Assembly: GCF_008195825.1 (NCBI RefSeq)
Contig: NZ_CP043329.1
Coordinates: forward strand, 2,666,001 to 2,730,000
Length of the DNA stretch: 64,000 nucleotides
Reading direction: 5' to 3'
Source of the DNA: Pedobacter aquae
GTDB taxonomy: Bacteria > Bacteroidota > Bacteroidia > Sphingobacteriales > Sphingobacteriaceae
Shown here one piece after another: positions 50,252-59,713 of the stretch (positions are counted from its first letter, which is position 1; every line of letters begins with the position of its first letter). A program made the translations under genes and the position numbers. The notes below the pieces were generated by a model, which made no database searches, was not told where the DNA came from, and saw only the letters and a program-made list of their open reading frames with translations.

Positions 50252-51136
50252 TTAAACGTCACAAATTTTAACTGCTTGATATAAAGATGCTATTTTATCT
50301 TCCTTTTTAGGGATAAATTCTTGAGCAACATAGCCTTTAAAACCTGTTGCTACAATGGCTTTCATAATAGCCGGGTAATTTAGCTCCTGATTTTCGTCTA
50401 TTTCATTTCTACCGGGTACACCTGCGGTGTGGTAGTGTGCTATATAAGGGTGACTATCTTTTATGGTATGGATAACATCTCCTTCATCTACCTGCATGTG
50501 GTAAATATCATAAAGCAATTTGAAGTTTTCTGAGCCTACTCTTTTACAAAGCTCAACACCCCAAGCTGTTTTATCGGCAAAGTAATCTTTATGGTTAATT
50601 TTACTATTTAAAAGCTCCATAACTAGGGTTACTTTGTGCTTTTCTGCAAGCGCCATCAGCTCTTTTAAACCTTTAGCGGCATTATTTAAACCGGTTTCAT
50701 CATCCATACCTCTGCGGTTTCCGCTAAAACAAATTAAGTTTTTATAACCTGCTTTAGCAACCATAGGAATCATCTCGGTATAATTCTGGATAAGTTTCTC
50801 ATGAAAGTTAGGTTCTGCAAAGCCATCAACCAAATTGATTTCTGCTCCGTTACACATGCTAGAATCTATACCATGTTTTTTCAGAATATCCCACTCTTTA
50901 GGCCCAACCAAATCAATAGCTTTAATTCCTATCTTTTTTGATAAAATACAAAGCTCTTCTAAAGACAGAAAACCATAGGTCCATTTACATACAGCATGGT
51001 TGATATTACCTTTTAAAGTGATGCTTTGCTTTTCATCAGAAGAATTGCCGAAACTTAGCATAGGTGTTGTGGTTAAAGCAGCAGTGCCTGCTAGTATATT
51101 TTTAATAACTGATCTTCTATTAGTTTTCTTTGGCAT
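50252..51136 (-). CDS. Hydroxypyruvate isomerase-like TIM barrel (exported)
   Basis: This 294-residue protein has an N-terminal RR signal (TNRRSVIKNILAGTAAL). The barrel resembles the hydroxypyruvate isomerase family: HAVCKWTYGFLSLEELC, KVTLVMELLNSKINH, LLYDIYHMQVDEGD and YVAQEFIPKKEDK with Glu and His metal ligands. It probably isomerises a small keto-sugar. It lies between the other barrel gene and the MFS transporter, a few bases from each. Confidence 0.82.
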   Translation of the reverse strand: MPKKTNRRSVIKNILAGTAALTTTPMLSFGNSSDEKQSITLKGNINHAVCKWTYGFLSLEELCILSKKIGIKAIDLVGPKEWDILKKHGIDSSMCNGAEINLVDGFAEPNFHEKLIQNYTEMIPMVAKAGYKNLICFSGNRRGMDDETGLNNAAKGLKELMALAEKHKVTLVMELLNSKINHKDYFADKTAWGVELCKRVGSENFKLLYDIYHMQVDEGDVIHTIKDSHPYIAHYHTAGVPGRNEIDENQELNYPAIMKAIVATGFKGYVAQEFIPKKEDKIASLYQAVKICDV

Positions 51137-51147
51137 TATGATGCAAA

Positions 51148-52416
51148 TTAATGAGTTAAAGCCTCTTTTTTCTTATTCTTCATGTAAATAACTAAACCTG
51201 TAAAAGCTACCACCAAAATTATTGGAATAACTAAGGTAGCTTGTAAAACTTCTGGACCGGCTGCATTTTTTGCCTCATTAAGCAAATTAGCCATTTCTGT
51301 ACCTGGTGCTGCACTTAAATAGTCGGCTTCATTAGCACCTGCCGGGAGTTTTTTTAGGATTAATCTATCATAAAAACCTCCCATGAAAATGGTATAAACA
51401 GAAACTGCAAACATACCGGCACCGCCCATTAGGTTTAAACCTAAAGCACCCGATTTTGGTATATTCTCTGCCACAAAGCCTAACATGGTAGGCCAGAAAT
51501 AACATACGCCTAAGCCAAAAATAAAGGCTGCAAAATAAATAGCATTTCCTGTTAAAGTACTTAATAAGTATAAACCTAAAGCAGCTAAAATAGCAGAAAT
51601 TAACAATACCCCTTGCGGAGAAAAACGATGAACAATAGGTTCTGCCAAGCCTCTGCCAATAACCATTACACCTGTAGTAAGGGTTAATATCAGGATAGCA
51701 TTATCGGTAACGTTTTTAAGTAATACATCAATCCATTGGCCTGTAAAAAGCTCGGTAATAGCAGTACCAAACATACAGATGAACATGAAAATAAATAAAG
51801 GCGATGTTACCGATTTATACATCGTAGCGGTAGAAACACCAGAAGCTACACGCTCTGTTACCGGGAAATCTAATTTAGAGAATAAGTAACCGTATACCAA
51901 TGTTGGCACTATCATTATAGCTACTTGTATTTGCCAGCTTAAACCTATGCTGTTAAATAAAATCACGATAAGTGTACCTAAAAATATACCACCAGGGAAC
52001 CATAAATGGAAATGGTTAAGCTTGGTAGTTTTATTATCTGGGTAAATGGTTGCAACAAGTGGGTTACAAGCCGCTTCTACAGTTCCGTTGGCAATGCCTA
52101 TGAGTAAAGTAGAAATGAAAAGTGTCCAATATCCTTGTGCGAAAATGGTTAAGACGATACCTAACAAATGAAAGATAAAGGCCATTACCAATAATCTTTT
52201 CATGCCAATGGCATCAACAATAAAACCACCTATAACTACGGCTAAAGGGAAGCCCCAGAAAGCGGTAGCTGTTATGGTACCTAATTCTGTTGCGGTTAAT
52301 TGAAAATCTGTGCCTAGTTTTCCTAAGATACCGGCTCTTATTCCGAAAGATAAAGAGGTAACCAACAGCGCAAGACAGCTTGCCCAAAAAAGTTGGCTTT
52401 TTTTAATATTGTTCAT
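51148..52416 (-). CDS. MFS sugar transporter
   Basis: This 422-residue membrane protein has about 12 transmembrane segments in two halves. GFIVDAIGMKRLLV is the loop 2-3 MFS motif, and EAACNPLVATIYPDNKTTKLN resembles NupG/FucP-type sugar permeases. It probably imports a sugar for the neighbouring enzymes. Confidence 0.85.
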   Translation of the reverse strand: MNNIKKSQLFWASCLALLVTSLSFGIRAGILGKLGTDFQLTATELGTITATAFWGFPLAVVIGGFIVDAIGMKRLLVMAFIFHLLGIVLTIFAQGYWTLFISTLLIGIANGTVEAACNPLVATIYPDNKTTKLNHFHLWFPGGIFLGTLIVILFNSIGLSWQIQVAIMIVPTLVYGYLFSKLDFPVTERVASGVSTATMYKSVTSPLFIFMFICMFGTAITELFTGQWIDVLLKNVTDNAILILTLTTGVMVIGRGLAEPIVHRFSPQGVLLISAILAALGLYLLSTLTGNAIYFAAFIFGLGVCYFWPTMLGFVAENIPKSGALGLNLMGGAGMFAVSVYTIFMGGFYDRLILKKLPAGANEADYLSAAPGTEMANLLNEAKNAAGPEVLQATLVIPIILVVAFTGLVIYMKNKKKEALTH

Positions 52417-52452
52417 TTAAAATTGGGTTAGGTTATAATTGGTTGGCTTGTA

Positions 52453-53142
52453 TTAAAGTGCTTTAATCATGATGTTTTTAAACCAAACTTCATCGCCATG
52501 GTCTTGTAATACAATTTTTCCTGATTTAAATTTACCAAAATCAGGCATAGATTTAAACTTACTAGCAGCTACCATTTTATTCCAAGCATCATCCCACATG
52601 GTGGTAGAAACAACTTTAACACCATTTAAATAAAATTCTAACTTGCCATTATTGCTTATAATTTCGGCTTTATTCCACTCGCCAGCTGGTTTTACTGTTT
52701 CTTTGCTGCAAGGAATTAAATCGTATAAATCGCCTGCTCTGTGTTTAAATATTTTAGCATCTGGATGCCCATCATTATCTAAAACTTGCATTTCTGGACC
52801 AGTTAAGTAAGGTTGTGGATATTTCTTAGCATCCTCCAATACATTAAACATGATACCGCTATTGGCATTTTTTGCCACTTTCCACTCTAGTTTTAAATGA
52901 AAATTTGCATAATCTTTATCGGTAGCTAAATCTCCACGTTGAGCTTTATCTGCAACCGGTTTGAAATGAAGAACTCCATCTTCTACTGTCCAAGCGGCAC
53001 CTGTTTCTGCTTTGCCGTAAGTATGCCAATCTTGAGTTCCGTTTGCTAATAAGTTTTCCCAGCCTTTATTGGCTTTCACTTTTTGCGATTTGCATGATAG
53101 CGTTACCAATAACACTAACATGAAGGTTAAAATACTTCTCAT
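52453..53142 (-). CDS. DUF1080 lipoprotein (3-keto-glycoside hydrolase family)
   Basis: This 229-residue protein has a lipobox (LLVTLSC, Cys17). The concanavalin-like DUF1080 domain starts GWENLLANGTQDW and includes NSGIMFNVLEDA, then PEMQVLDNDGHPDAK, and ends VWFKNIMIKAL. Bacteroides relatives cleave 3-keto-glycosides. This fits the oxidoreductases nearby. Its ATG overlaps the cytochrome stop as TAATG, showing coupling. Confidence 0.87.
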   Translation of the reverse strand: MRSILTFMLVLLVTLSCKSQKVKANKGWENLLANGTQDWHTYGKAETGAAWTVEDGVLHFKPVADKAQRGDLATDKDYANFHLKLEWKVAKNANSGIMFNVLEDAKKYPQPYLTGPEMQVLDNDGHPDAKIFKHRAGDLYDLIPCSKETVKPAGEWNKAEIISNNGKLEFYLNGVKVVSTTMWDDAWNKMVAASKFKSMPDFGKFKSGKIVLQDHGDEVWFKNIMIKAL

Positions 53143-53540
53143 TATTTCTTAATTGTTAAGATATATTTGACCATTTCCTCGGCATCAGCCTGACTAACTT
53201 GTGGATGAGCAGACATTGGAACTTCTCCCCAATTTCCTTGTCCGCCATTGATAATTTTACCAGCAAGCATGGCAATATTTTCTGGTGTAGCTTCATATTT
53301 TGCAGCTACATCTGCATAAGATGGACCAACTAATTTTTGCTGTTCTTTATGGCAGCCCAAACAGTCTGATTGTGCAATTAATTGCTTGCCCTTTGGTTCT
53401 TCTGCCGCTGGTGTTGTTGCGCTTTCTGCTACTGCCGTAGCTTCTGAATTTGTACTTTCTGCACTTTGCTGACTACCACCGCCACAAGCCCATAAACTAA
53501 CAGCCAGAATACTTAAACTTAATACTTTATTGATTTTCAT
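53142..53540 (-). CDS. Cytochrome c-type lipoprotein
   Basis: This 132-residue protein has a lipobox (LWACGGG, Cys19). An Ala/Ser/Glu-rich linker follows, then one heme c motif CLGCH (residues 60-64) and a Met ligand in VPMSAHPQV. It likely takes electrons from the GMC dehydrogenase. It sits between the DUF1080 gene and a barrel gene. Confidence 0.9.
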   Translation of the reverse strand: MKINKVLSLSILAVSLWACGGGSQQSAESTNSEATAVAESATTPAAEEPKGKQLIAQSDCLGCHKEQQKLVGPSYADVAAKYEATPENIAMLAGKIINGGQGNWGEVPMSAHPQVSQADAEEMVKYILTIKK

Positions 53541-53549
53541 AATGATACT

Positions 53550-54602
53550 TTATATGCCTAAAACTTGATTATTAAAATTTGCATCGCCACCAGAAGCAGC
53601 AAAATCATCAAAAGCTTTTTCTGTAACCCTGATGATATGGTCTGCAATAAATTTCGCCCCTTCCTTAGCTCCATCTTCTGGATGCTTGATAGCGCATTCC
53701 CATTCTAAAACGGCCCAACCATCGTAATTGTATTGTGCCAATTTGCTAAATACCGATTTAAAATTCACCTGTCCATCGCCCAAAGAGCGGAAACGTCCGG
53801 CCCTGTCTATCCAGTTTTGATAACCACCATAAACACCCTGTCTGCCCGTTGGGTTAAACTCTGCATCTTTAACATGCATCATTTTTATACGCTCATGGTA
53901 AATATCGATAAAAGCTAAATAATCTAAACACTGCAATACAAAATGCGATGGATCATATAAAATATTGGCTCTTTTATGATGATTTACTTTATCTAAAAAC
54001 ATTTCAAAAGTTACGCCATCGTGTAAATCCTCACCAGGATGAAGTTCATAACAAAGGTCTACGCCATTTTCATCAAAAACGTCTAAAATAGGTTTCCAGC
54101 GTTTTGCTAACTCATCAAAACCTGTATCAACCAAACCTGCTGGGCGTTGTGGCCATGGGTAAACAAAAGGCCATAACAAAGCACCACTAAAAGTAACATG
54201 AGCATTTAAACCCAAATTTTTTGATGCTTGTGCGGCATACTTAAGTTGTTGTACTGCCCAAGCAGTTCTAGCTTTTGGATTTTTGTGTAATTCTGTTGGT
54301 GCAAAGGCGTCAAATAAATCGTTATAAACAGGATGAACTGCTACTAATTGCCCTTGAAGGTGCGTAGAAAGTTCGGTAATTTCTAAACCTGCTGCATTTA
54401 CTTTTCCTTTGATTTCATCGGCATAAGTTTTACTTTCTGCTGCTAGTTTCAAGTCTAAAAACCTGCTATCATTTGTGGGTAATTGCAAGCCTTTAAAACC
54501 CAAGTCTTTTGCCCATTTGCAAATACTATCTAAACTATTAAAAGGCGCTTGGTCTCCTATAAATTGCGCTATAAATAATGCTGGTCCTTTTATTGTTTTC
54601 AT
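53550..54602 (-). CDS. Sugar phosphate isomerase/epimerase-like TIM barrel (cytoplasmic)
   Basis: This 350-residue barrel protein has no signal. KGLQLPTNDSRFLDL opens the barrel, CYELHPGEDLHDG and LYDPSHFVLQCLDY hold metal ligands, and AVLEWECAIKHPEDG is the closing Glu segment. It is the third barrel in the cluster. A heptad array lies 10 nt upstream of its ATG. Confidence 0.83.
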   Translation of the reverse strand: MKTIKGPALFIAQFIGDQAPFNSLDSICKWAKDLGFKGLQLPTNDSRFLDLKLAAESKTYADEIKGKVNAAGLEITELSTHLQGQLVAVHPVYNDLFDAFAPTELHKNPKARTAWAVQQLKYAAQASKNLGLNAHVTFSGALLWPFVYPWPQRPAGLVDTGFDELAKRWKPILDVFDENGVDLCYELHPGEDLHDGVTFEMFLDKVNHHKRANILYDPSHFVLQCLDYLAFIDIYHERIKMMHVKDAEFNPTGRQGVYGGYQNWIDRAGRFRSLGDGQVNFKSVFSKLAQYNYDGWAVLEWECAIKHPEDGAKEGAKFIADHIIRVTEKAFDDFAASGGDANFNNQVLGI

Positions 54603-54612
54603 TGTTATCTGA

Positions 54613-54640
54613 GATTTGCGTAGTGAGTATTAAGTCATTA
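54613..54640. repeat. Heptad array in the sugar-oxidation cluster
   Basis: Four 7-mers follow: GATTTGC, GTAGTGA, GTATTAA, GTCATTA. The array spans the gap between the Gfo/Idh/MocA stop (54638) and the barrel gene start (54602). It is weaker than the others because the units vary. Confidence 0.5.
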
Positions 54641-55780
54641 AAAATTTATCCATTTCTGGGATGATTTTCCAGACTCGATTACCTTTTCTATAAATGTCAT
54701 CCCTCTTACACCTTCTGTTACACCCGGATAATCAAGTGCTTCTTTTGCTGGCTGCTGCTGGTTCATTTCTGCTAAAACAGTTAAAGCAAAATTTCTGTAC
54801 AAGTTAGCAAAAGCTTCTAAATAACCTTCGGGATGCCCTGCTGGTGTGCGTGTATTATGCGAAGCAAAAGAACTTACATAAGCACCGCCAGTTCTGTAGG
54901 TTTGAGCTGGCGCATCTAACCATTTTATAACTAAAGAGTTAGCATCCACTTGTTGCCATTCTAAACCTCCTTTTTCACCGTAGACTCTTATTTTAACGTT
55001 ATTTTCTTCTCCAGCAGCTATTTGTGTAGCCATTAAAACCCCGCTTGCCCCATTATTAAATTTAAGTAGAACGGCGCCGTCATCATCTAACCTTCTGCCC
55101 TCAATTACGGTATTAATATCAGCACAAAGCTTGGTAACACTTAAACCGCTTACATACTCGGCAAGGTTAAAAGCATGGGTCCCAATATCGCCCATGGCAC
55201 CAGCAATACCACTTTTAGATGGGTCTGTACGCCAATCGGCTTGCTTATTTTCTACCGCTGTACTTAACCAACCTTGCGGATATTCTACATAGATTTTTCT
55301 TATGGCTCCTAGCTTACCTGCCAAAACTTGCTGACGGGCTTCCTTCACCATAGGATAACCTGTGTAAGTATGGGTTAACAACAGTTTTTTACCTGTTTGC
55401 TGCTGTATTTTTTCTAACGCTAATGCTTCTTGAAGAGATAGTGTGATAGGTTTATCTAAAATAACATGGAAACCATTTTCTAAAGCCATTTTAGCTGGCT
55501 CGAAATGTAAATGGTTTGGTGTTACAATACTGATAACTTCTACTCTTACGTTTTCTGGTAATTTTTTTTCTGTTTCTATGAGTGTTTGGTAAGATGGATA
55601 AGCTCTCTCTGGCGATAAGCCTAATATAGCTCCCGTTTGTGCAGATTTCTCTGCCGAGCTACTAAAAGCCCCACAAACCAATTCATAACAATCGTCTATT
55701 CTTGCTGCTATACGGTGTACTGCCCCAATAAAAGCATCGGGACCACCACCTATCATGCCTAATCTTAATTTTTGTTTCAT
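54638..55780 (-). CDS. Gfo/Idh/MocA family oxidoreductase 1
   Basis: This 380-residue NAD(P)-dependent sugar oxidoreductase has the Rossmann start LGMIGGGPDAFIGAVHR, EKPI-type motif as ILDKPITLSLQEA, and the catalytic GDIGTHAFNLAEY. No signal peptide is seen, so it is cytoplasmic. It is 4 nt from the next gene of the cluster. Confidence 0.88.
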   Translation of the reverse strand: MKQKLRLGMIGGGPDAFIGAVHRIAARIDDCYELVCGAFSSSAEKSAQTGAILGLSPERAYPSYQTLIETEKKLPENVRVEVISIVTPNHLHFEPAKMALENGFHVILDKPITLSLQEALALEKIQQQTGKKLLLTHTYTGYPMVKEARQQVLAGKLGAIRKIYVEYPQGWLSTAVENKQADWRTDPSKSGIAGAMGDIGTHAFNLAEYVSGLSVTKLCADINTVIEGRRLDDDGAVLLKFNNGASGVLMATQIAAGEENNVKIRVYGEKGGLEWQQVDANSLVIKWLDAPAQTYRTGGAYVSSFASHNTRTPAGHPEGYLEAFANLYRNFALTVLAEMNQQQPAKEALDYPGVTEGVRGMTFIEKVIESGKSSQKWINF

Positions 55781-55783
55781 AAG

Positions 55784-56356
55784 TTATGGTGTTAGAAAAA
55801 CAGGATCTCCTTTTTTATAAGGGATACAAGCGTCATATCTGCCTGGTACTTCTACATAAGTTAAAGCTTGACTACCGCCTATTTCTGATGTAAAATAACC
55901 TAATAAAGTTAACTCTTTCATCATTCTAAAATAGTGTGGCGGCGCTTCTTTTTCTTTAGTTTCTTGATACGCTTTTTGTTGTTTATCTAAATGGGTTAAT
56001 AAAGCTTTTTTCTGGTCTTTATCTAAAGAAAGGAAATCTGCTTTATATTGTTTTTTAGCTTCATCATCAACGTTTTTCAATCCGTCAAGGAACACTTTTT
56101 GATGTTCTTTATCATAACAATCTTTCACCATTAGGGCCATAAACTCACCTGCTTTGGTAGCTTTTGCACCTGGTGTATCGGTTTCTGGAATAATGGTTTC
56201 TGCAATTTCATCTAAAAGTAAAACATCATTGCTATTAAACAAATCATTTATTTGCTTTGGCGATGAAGTACAACCTGTTAAAGTGAAAATTTCTGCCCCT
56301 AAAACAGTACCTCCTAATAATAGGGCTACTGATGATATGGCTTCTCTTCTATTCAT
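55784..56356 (-). CDS. Gluconate 2-dehydrogenase subunit 3-like protein
   Basis: This 190-residue protein has an N-terminal RR signal and a hydrophobic run with a possible lipid-attachment Cys (LTGC, residue 29). LDEIAETIIPETDTPGAKATK is the family hallmark. It is the small subunit of GMC-type sugar dehydrogenases, and a GMC gene is two genes upstream. The rest of the protein is helical and Lys/Asp-rich. Confidence 0.85.
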   Translation of the reverse strand: MNRREAISSVALLLGGTVLGAEIFTLTGCTSSPKQINDLFNSNDVLLLDEIAETIIPETDTPGAKATKAGEFMALMVKDCYDKEHQKVFLDGLKNVDDEAKKQYKADFLSLDKDQKKALLTHLDKQQKAYQETKEKEAPPHYFRMMKELTLLGYFTSEIGGSQALTYVEVPGRYDACIPYKKGDPVFLTP

Positions 56357-56380
56357 GATTTTAATGTTTTTGGTCTTTAA

Positions 56381-57823
56381 TTAAACACCTAGCGTCCAGC
56401 CGGCTCTGTAATTTCTTTTTACAAATTGATTAGCTTCCTCAAAATTGGTTACCCGCATTTGCGTATTATCCCAAAGTAATTTGATGTTTCTGCCTGGGAA
56501 AATGTCTTTACCATCTTTTTGCGTTTTGATATCATAAGACCTGATAGCTAAATTGGCCATTAAAAGCGCTTCTGTTAAAGGAACCGCTTTTTCAAATGGC
56601 GAGCTCAGTTCTTTGTTACCATAACCTGCTAGGCAAGCTTCTACCCATTGTGCATAATGACCATTGGTGCTGCCGGTAACTCTGTCGTATTTTTGTTTAA
56701 CTTTTACTTCCTGAGTTTTGCTAGTAGGTAATAAACGAGGGTTTTGGTTATAAGTACCTGCCATCATTTTGCCTTTAGTACCTATAAATAACATCCCGTT
56801 ACCACCATCGCCAAATACTTCATTTGGACCTAATTCTTCTGGGCGTTCTGGCTGTATACCGCCATCCATCCAATGTAATTTAATAGCCGATTTGTTTTTT
56901 GCCGTTGCCGGGAAGTTCAAGATAACATGACTAGAAGGGGGGCAAGAATCTGGGAAATAACCTCGTTTAAACTCATCAACATAAACAGAACCCACACTAG
57001 CTTCAACAGAAGTTGCTGCATTTAAGCCTAAAACTGTGAACGGACCTTCCATTAGATGGCAACCCATATCGCCTAGTGCTCCAGTACCGTAATCCCACCA
57101 GCCTCGCCAGTTAAAAGGCACTAATTTATCTACATAATTTTTCTGAGGTGCAGTGCCTAACCATAAATCCCAATCTAGCTCTTTTGGAATTTCTGCAGCT
57201 TGTGATGGCCACGGAATACCTTGTGGCCATACAGGGCGGTTTGTCCAGCAGTAAACGGTATGTACTTTACCAATAACATCAGCATCAAACCATTCTTGCA
57301 TTTGCCTTACACCATCATCTGAAGCGCCTTGATTACCCATTTGGGTAACTACTTTATACTTTTTAGCGGCATCTAATAAGACACGAGCTTCATAAATATC
57401 ATGCGTAAGCGGTTTCTGCACATAAACATGCTTACCCAATTGCATGGCTGCTAAAGTGGTGATAGCGTGGTTATGGTCTGGTGTTGAAACGCAAACGGCA
57501 TCAAAGTTTTTTGATTCTTTATCAAAAAGCTCTCGCCAATCTTTGTAATATTTTGCTGTTGGATAATCTTGTCTTGCTTTTAATGCTCTTCTATCATCAA
57601 CATCACATAAAAAATTAATAACGGCTTTGCCTGAGTTATGGAAGCTTTTTAAATCGCTATAACCTTTACCGCCAACCCCAACTCCTGCAATATAAAGTTT
57701 ATCGCTAGGGGCTAAAAAGCCTTTACCCAAAACATGTCTGGGTACAATAGTAAAAGCTGCCGCTGCAATAGCGCCAGATTTGATGAAGTTTCTTCTACTT
57801 TGATGATTACTTTCGTTCTCCAT
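56381..57823 (-). CDS. Gfo/Idh/MocA family oxidoreductase 2 (exported)
   Basis: This 480-residue protein has a Tat-like signal (SRRNFIKSGAIAAAAFTIVP). The Rossmann domain starts LYIAGVGVGGKGYSDL. VYVQKPLTHDIYEAR is the EKP-like motif, and GALGDMGCHLMEGPFTVLGL holds the catalytic His. Exported members oxidise or reduce glycosides in the periplasm, which fits 3-keto-glycoside formation. Confidence 0.87.
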   Translation of the reverse strand: MENESNHQSRRNFIKSGAIAAAAFTIVPRHVLGKGFLAPSDKLYIAGVGVGGKGYSDLKSFHNSGKAVINFLCDVDDRRALKARQDYPTAKYYKDWRELFDKESKNFDAVCVSTPDHNHAITTLAAMQLGKHVYVQKPLTHDIYEARVLLDAAKKYKVVTQMGNQGASDDGVRQMQEWFDADVIGKVHTVYCWTNRPVWPQGIPWPSQAAEIPKELDWDLWLGTAPQKNYVDKLVPFNWRGWWDYGTGALGDMGCHLMEGPFTVLGLNAATSVEASVGSVYVDEFKRGYFPDSCPPSSHVILNFPATAKNKSAIKLHWMDGGIQPERPEELGPNEVFGDGGNGMLFIGTKGKMMAGTYNQNPRLLPTSKTQEVKVKQKYDRVTGSTNGHYAQWVEACLAGYGNKELSSPFEKAVPLTEALLMANLAIRSYDIKTQKDGKDIFPGRNIKLLWDNTQMRVTNFEEANQFVKRNYRAGWTLGV

Positions 57824-57833
57824 GTGTAGGGTA

Positions 57834-59513
57834 TTAAAGGTTCATCTTTTTAAGTTCAGAAACAGCGTGGTCTACCGCTCTGGCAGTAAAAGCCATATAG
57901 GTTAAAGATGGATTTACGCAACTTCCTGATGTCATGAAAGAACCATCTGTTACGTAAACATTTTTGGCATCCCAAACTTGATTGTATTTATTTACCACAG
58001 AGGTTTTAGGGTCTTTACCCATACGGGCTGTACCCATTTCATGAATACCTTGGCCAAAACCGTAACCATTATCATGCGCTTTAACATCTTTAAGACCTGC
58101 TTTTTCAAGCATTTCTTGAGCGTCATCCATCATATCTTTACGCATTTTAATCTCATTCTCTTTTATTTCAGCATCAATAGCTAAAACTGGTAAGCCCCAT
58201 TTATCTTTCACAGTTTTATCAAGGGTAACTTTATTTTCATGATAAGGTAAAATCTCACCAAAGGCTGTCATCCCCATGGTCCATTGACCAGGTTGTAATA
58301 AAGCCTCTTTTAACTCGGCACCTATACTTAGTTCTGCAATTTCACGGTTCCAGCCTTGTCTGCCCGCCGCACCTTGATAGCCAAAGCCACGTAGGTAATC
58401 TCTTTTCTCGCCATTCATGTTTCTAAAACGAGGCACATAAATACCGTTGGGTCTTCTTCCGTAATAATATTTATCATCATAGCCCTCTGCAATACCAGAA
58501 GCACCTAATCTGAAGTGATGATCCATCAGGTTATGACCAAGCTCGCCACTGCTACTTCCTAAACCGCCTTCCCAAACATCGGTTGCAGAGTTCATTAATA
58601 CCCAAGCAGAGTTTAAGGTTGATGCGCAAAGGAAAATCACTTTGGCTTTATATTCATAAGTTTTGTTAGTTTCTGCATCTATAATTTCTACACCTGTGGC
58701 TTTTTGGGTGTCTTTATCATAAAGAATTTTAGTGACAATAGCATGCGGGCGAAGTGTAAGATTACCAGTTGCCATAGCTGCTGGCAAAGTAGAAGACTGT
58801 GTACTGAAATAAGCTCCAAAAGGACAACCTAATGAGCATTTATTTCTGAACTGGCAATTGCTACGACCTTTAACAGGAGCAGTAACATGGGCAACACGAC
58901 CAATAAACATGTGTCTTTGGTCTTGATATTGTTTTTTGATACGAGCTGCTACATCTTTCTCTACACAATTTAATGCCATTGGAGGTAAAAACTCGCCATC
59001 AGGCAAGTGAGCTAAATTTTCTTTTGACCCACTTATACCAGCAAATTTTTCCGCATAGCTATACCAAGGTGCAATTTCATTGTAACGAACTGGCCAGTCT
59101 ACAGCGATGCCTTCTTTAGCATTGGCTTCAAAATCTAAATCACTCCAGCGGTATGATTGTCTTCCCCACATTAAAGACCTTCCACCAACATGGTAGCCAC
59201 GGTACCAATCAAAGCGTTTCACTTCTGTGTAGGGAGCATCTTTTTCGTTTACCCAAAAACTCAGGTTTTTTTCTGATAGCGCATAATCTCTTTTAAGAAC
59301 AGGATAGTTATCTATCATCTCTTGCGTTCTTCTACCTCTGTGCTCAAACTCCCAAGGAGCTTTAGTGGCATTTTCATAGTCTTTTACATGCTCTATGTTT
59401 CTGCCTCTTTCTAGTACAAGAGTTTTCAAACCTTTTTCTGTAAGTTCTTTAGCTGCCCAGCCTCCGGAGATACCGGAACCTATAACTATGGCATCATAGC
59501 TTTGTTCTGACAT
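57834..59513 (-). CDS. GMC-family sugar oxidoreductase (FAD dehydrogenase)
   Basis: This 559-residue flavoprotein has the FAD motif VIGSGISGGWAAKEL (residues 10-24). GGRSLMWGRQSYRW is a GMC loop. A cysteine cluster CQFRNKCSLGCPFGA follows. The catalytic His and Asn lie in HEMGTARMGKDP and GSCVNPSLTYMAF. Relatives with a subunit-3 partner and a cytochrome pass electrons to the respiratory chain while oxidising a sugar hydroxyl. The gene heads a run of at least four. Confidence 0.9.
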   Translation of the reverse strand: MSEQSYDAIVIGSGISGGWAAKELTEKGLKTLVLERGRNIEHVKDYENATKAPWEFEHRGRRTQEMIDNYPVLKRDYALSEKNLSFWVNEKDAPYTEVKRFDWYRGYHVGGRSLMWGRQSYRWSDLDFEANAKEGIAVDWPVRYNEIAPWYSYAEKFAGISGSKENLAHLPDGEFLPPMALNCVEKDVAARIKKQYQDQRHMFIGRVAHVTAPVKGRSNCQFRNKCSLGCPFGAYFSTQSSTLPAAMATGNLTLRPHAIVTKILYDKDTQKATGVEIIDAETNKTYEYKAKVIFLCASTLNSAWVLMNSATDVWEGGLGSSSGELGHNLMDHHFRLGASGIAEGYDDKYYYGRRPNGIYVPRFRNMNGEKRDYLRGFGYQGAAGRQGWNREIAELSIGAELKEALLQPGQWTMGMTAFGEILPYHENKVTLDKTVKDKWGLPVLAIDAEIKENEIKMRKDMMDDAQEMLEKAGLKDVKAHDNGYGFGQGIHEMGTARMGKDPKTSVVNKYNQVWDAKNVYVTDGSFMTSGSCVNPSLTYMAFTARAVDHAVSELKKMNL

Positions 59514-59628
59514 TCGTTTAATATTAAAAATTGGTTAAGTGAATATAGAAATTAAATTCTTTAAATCAAGATGCAAAGTGTAAAAATTACAATATCTAAT
59601 TTGCTCTTTTTGAGGTTCTAAAACGGGA

Positions 59629-59683
59629 AAAGCCATACTAGTAAGACAATATCATTAATATTGTTACTTACCAATATGGCTTT
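59629..59683 (-). terminator. Long hairpin after the SGNH hydrolase gene
   Basis: Arms AAAGCCATA and TATGGCTTT enclose a second pairing (GACAATAT/ATATTGTT), giving a stem of roughly 20 bp in all. It lies 31 nt past the SGNH stop and ahead of the GMC gene. The stem itself ends in A/T-rich sequence. Confidence 0.65.
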
Positions 59684-59713
59684 ATAAACCAAACTATACC
59701 TTAGTAGAAGTAT

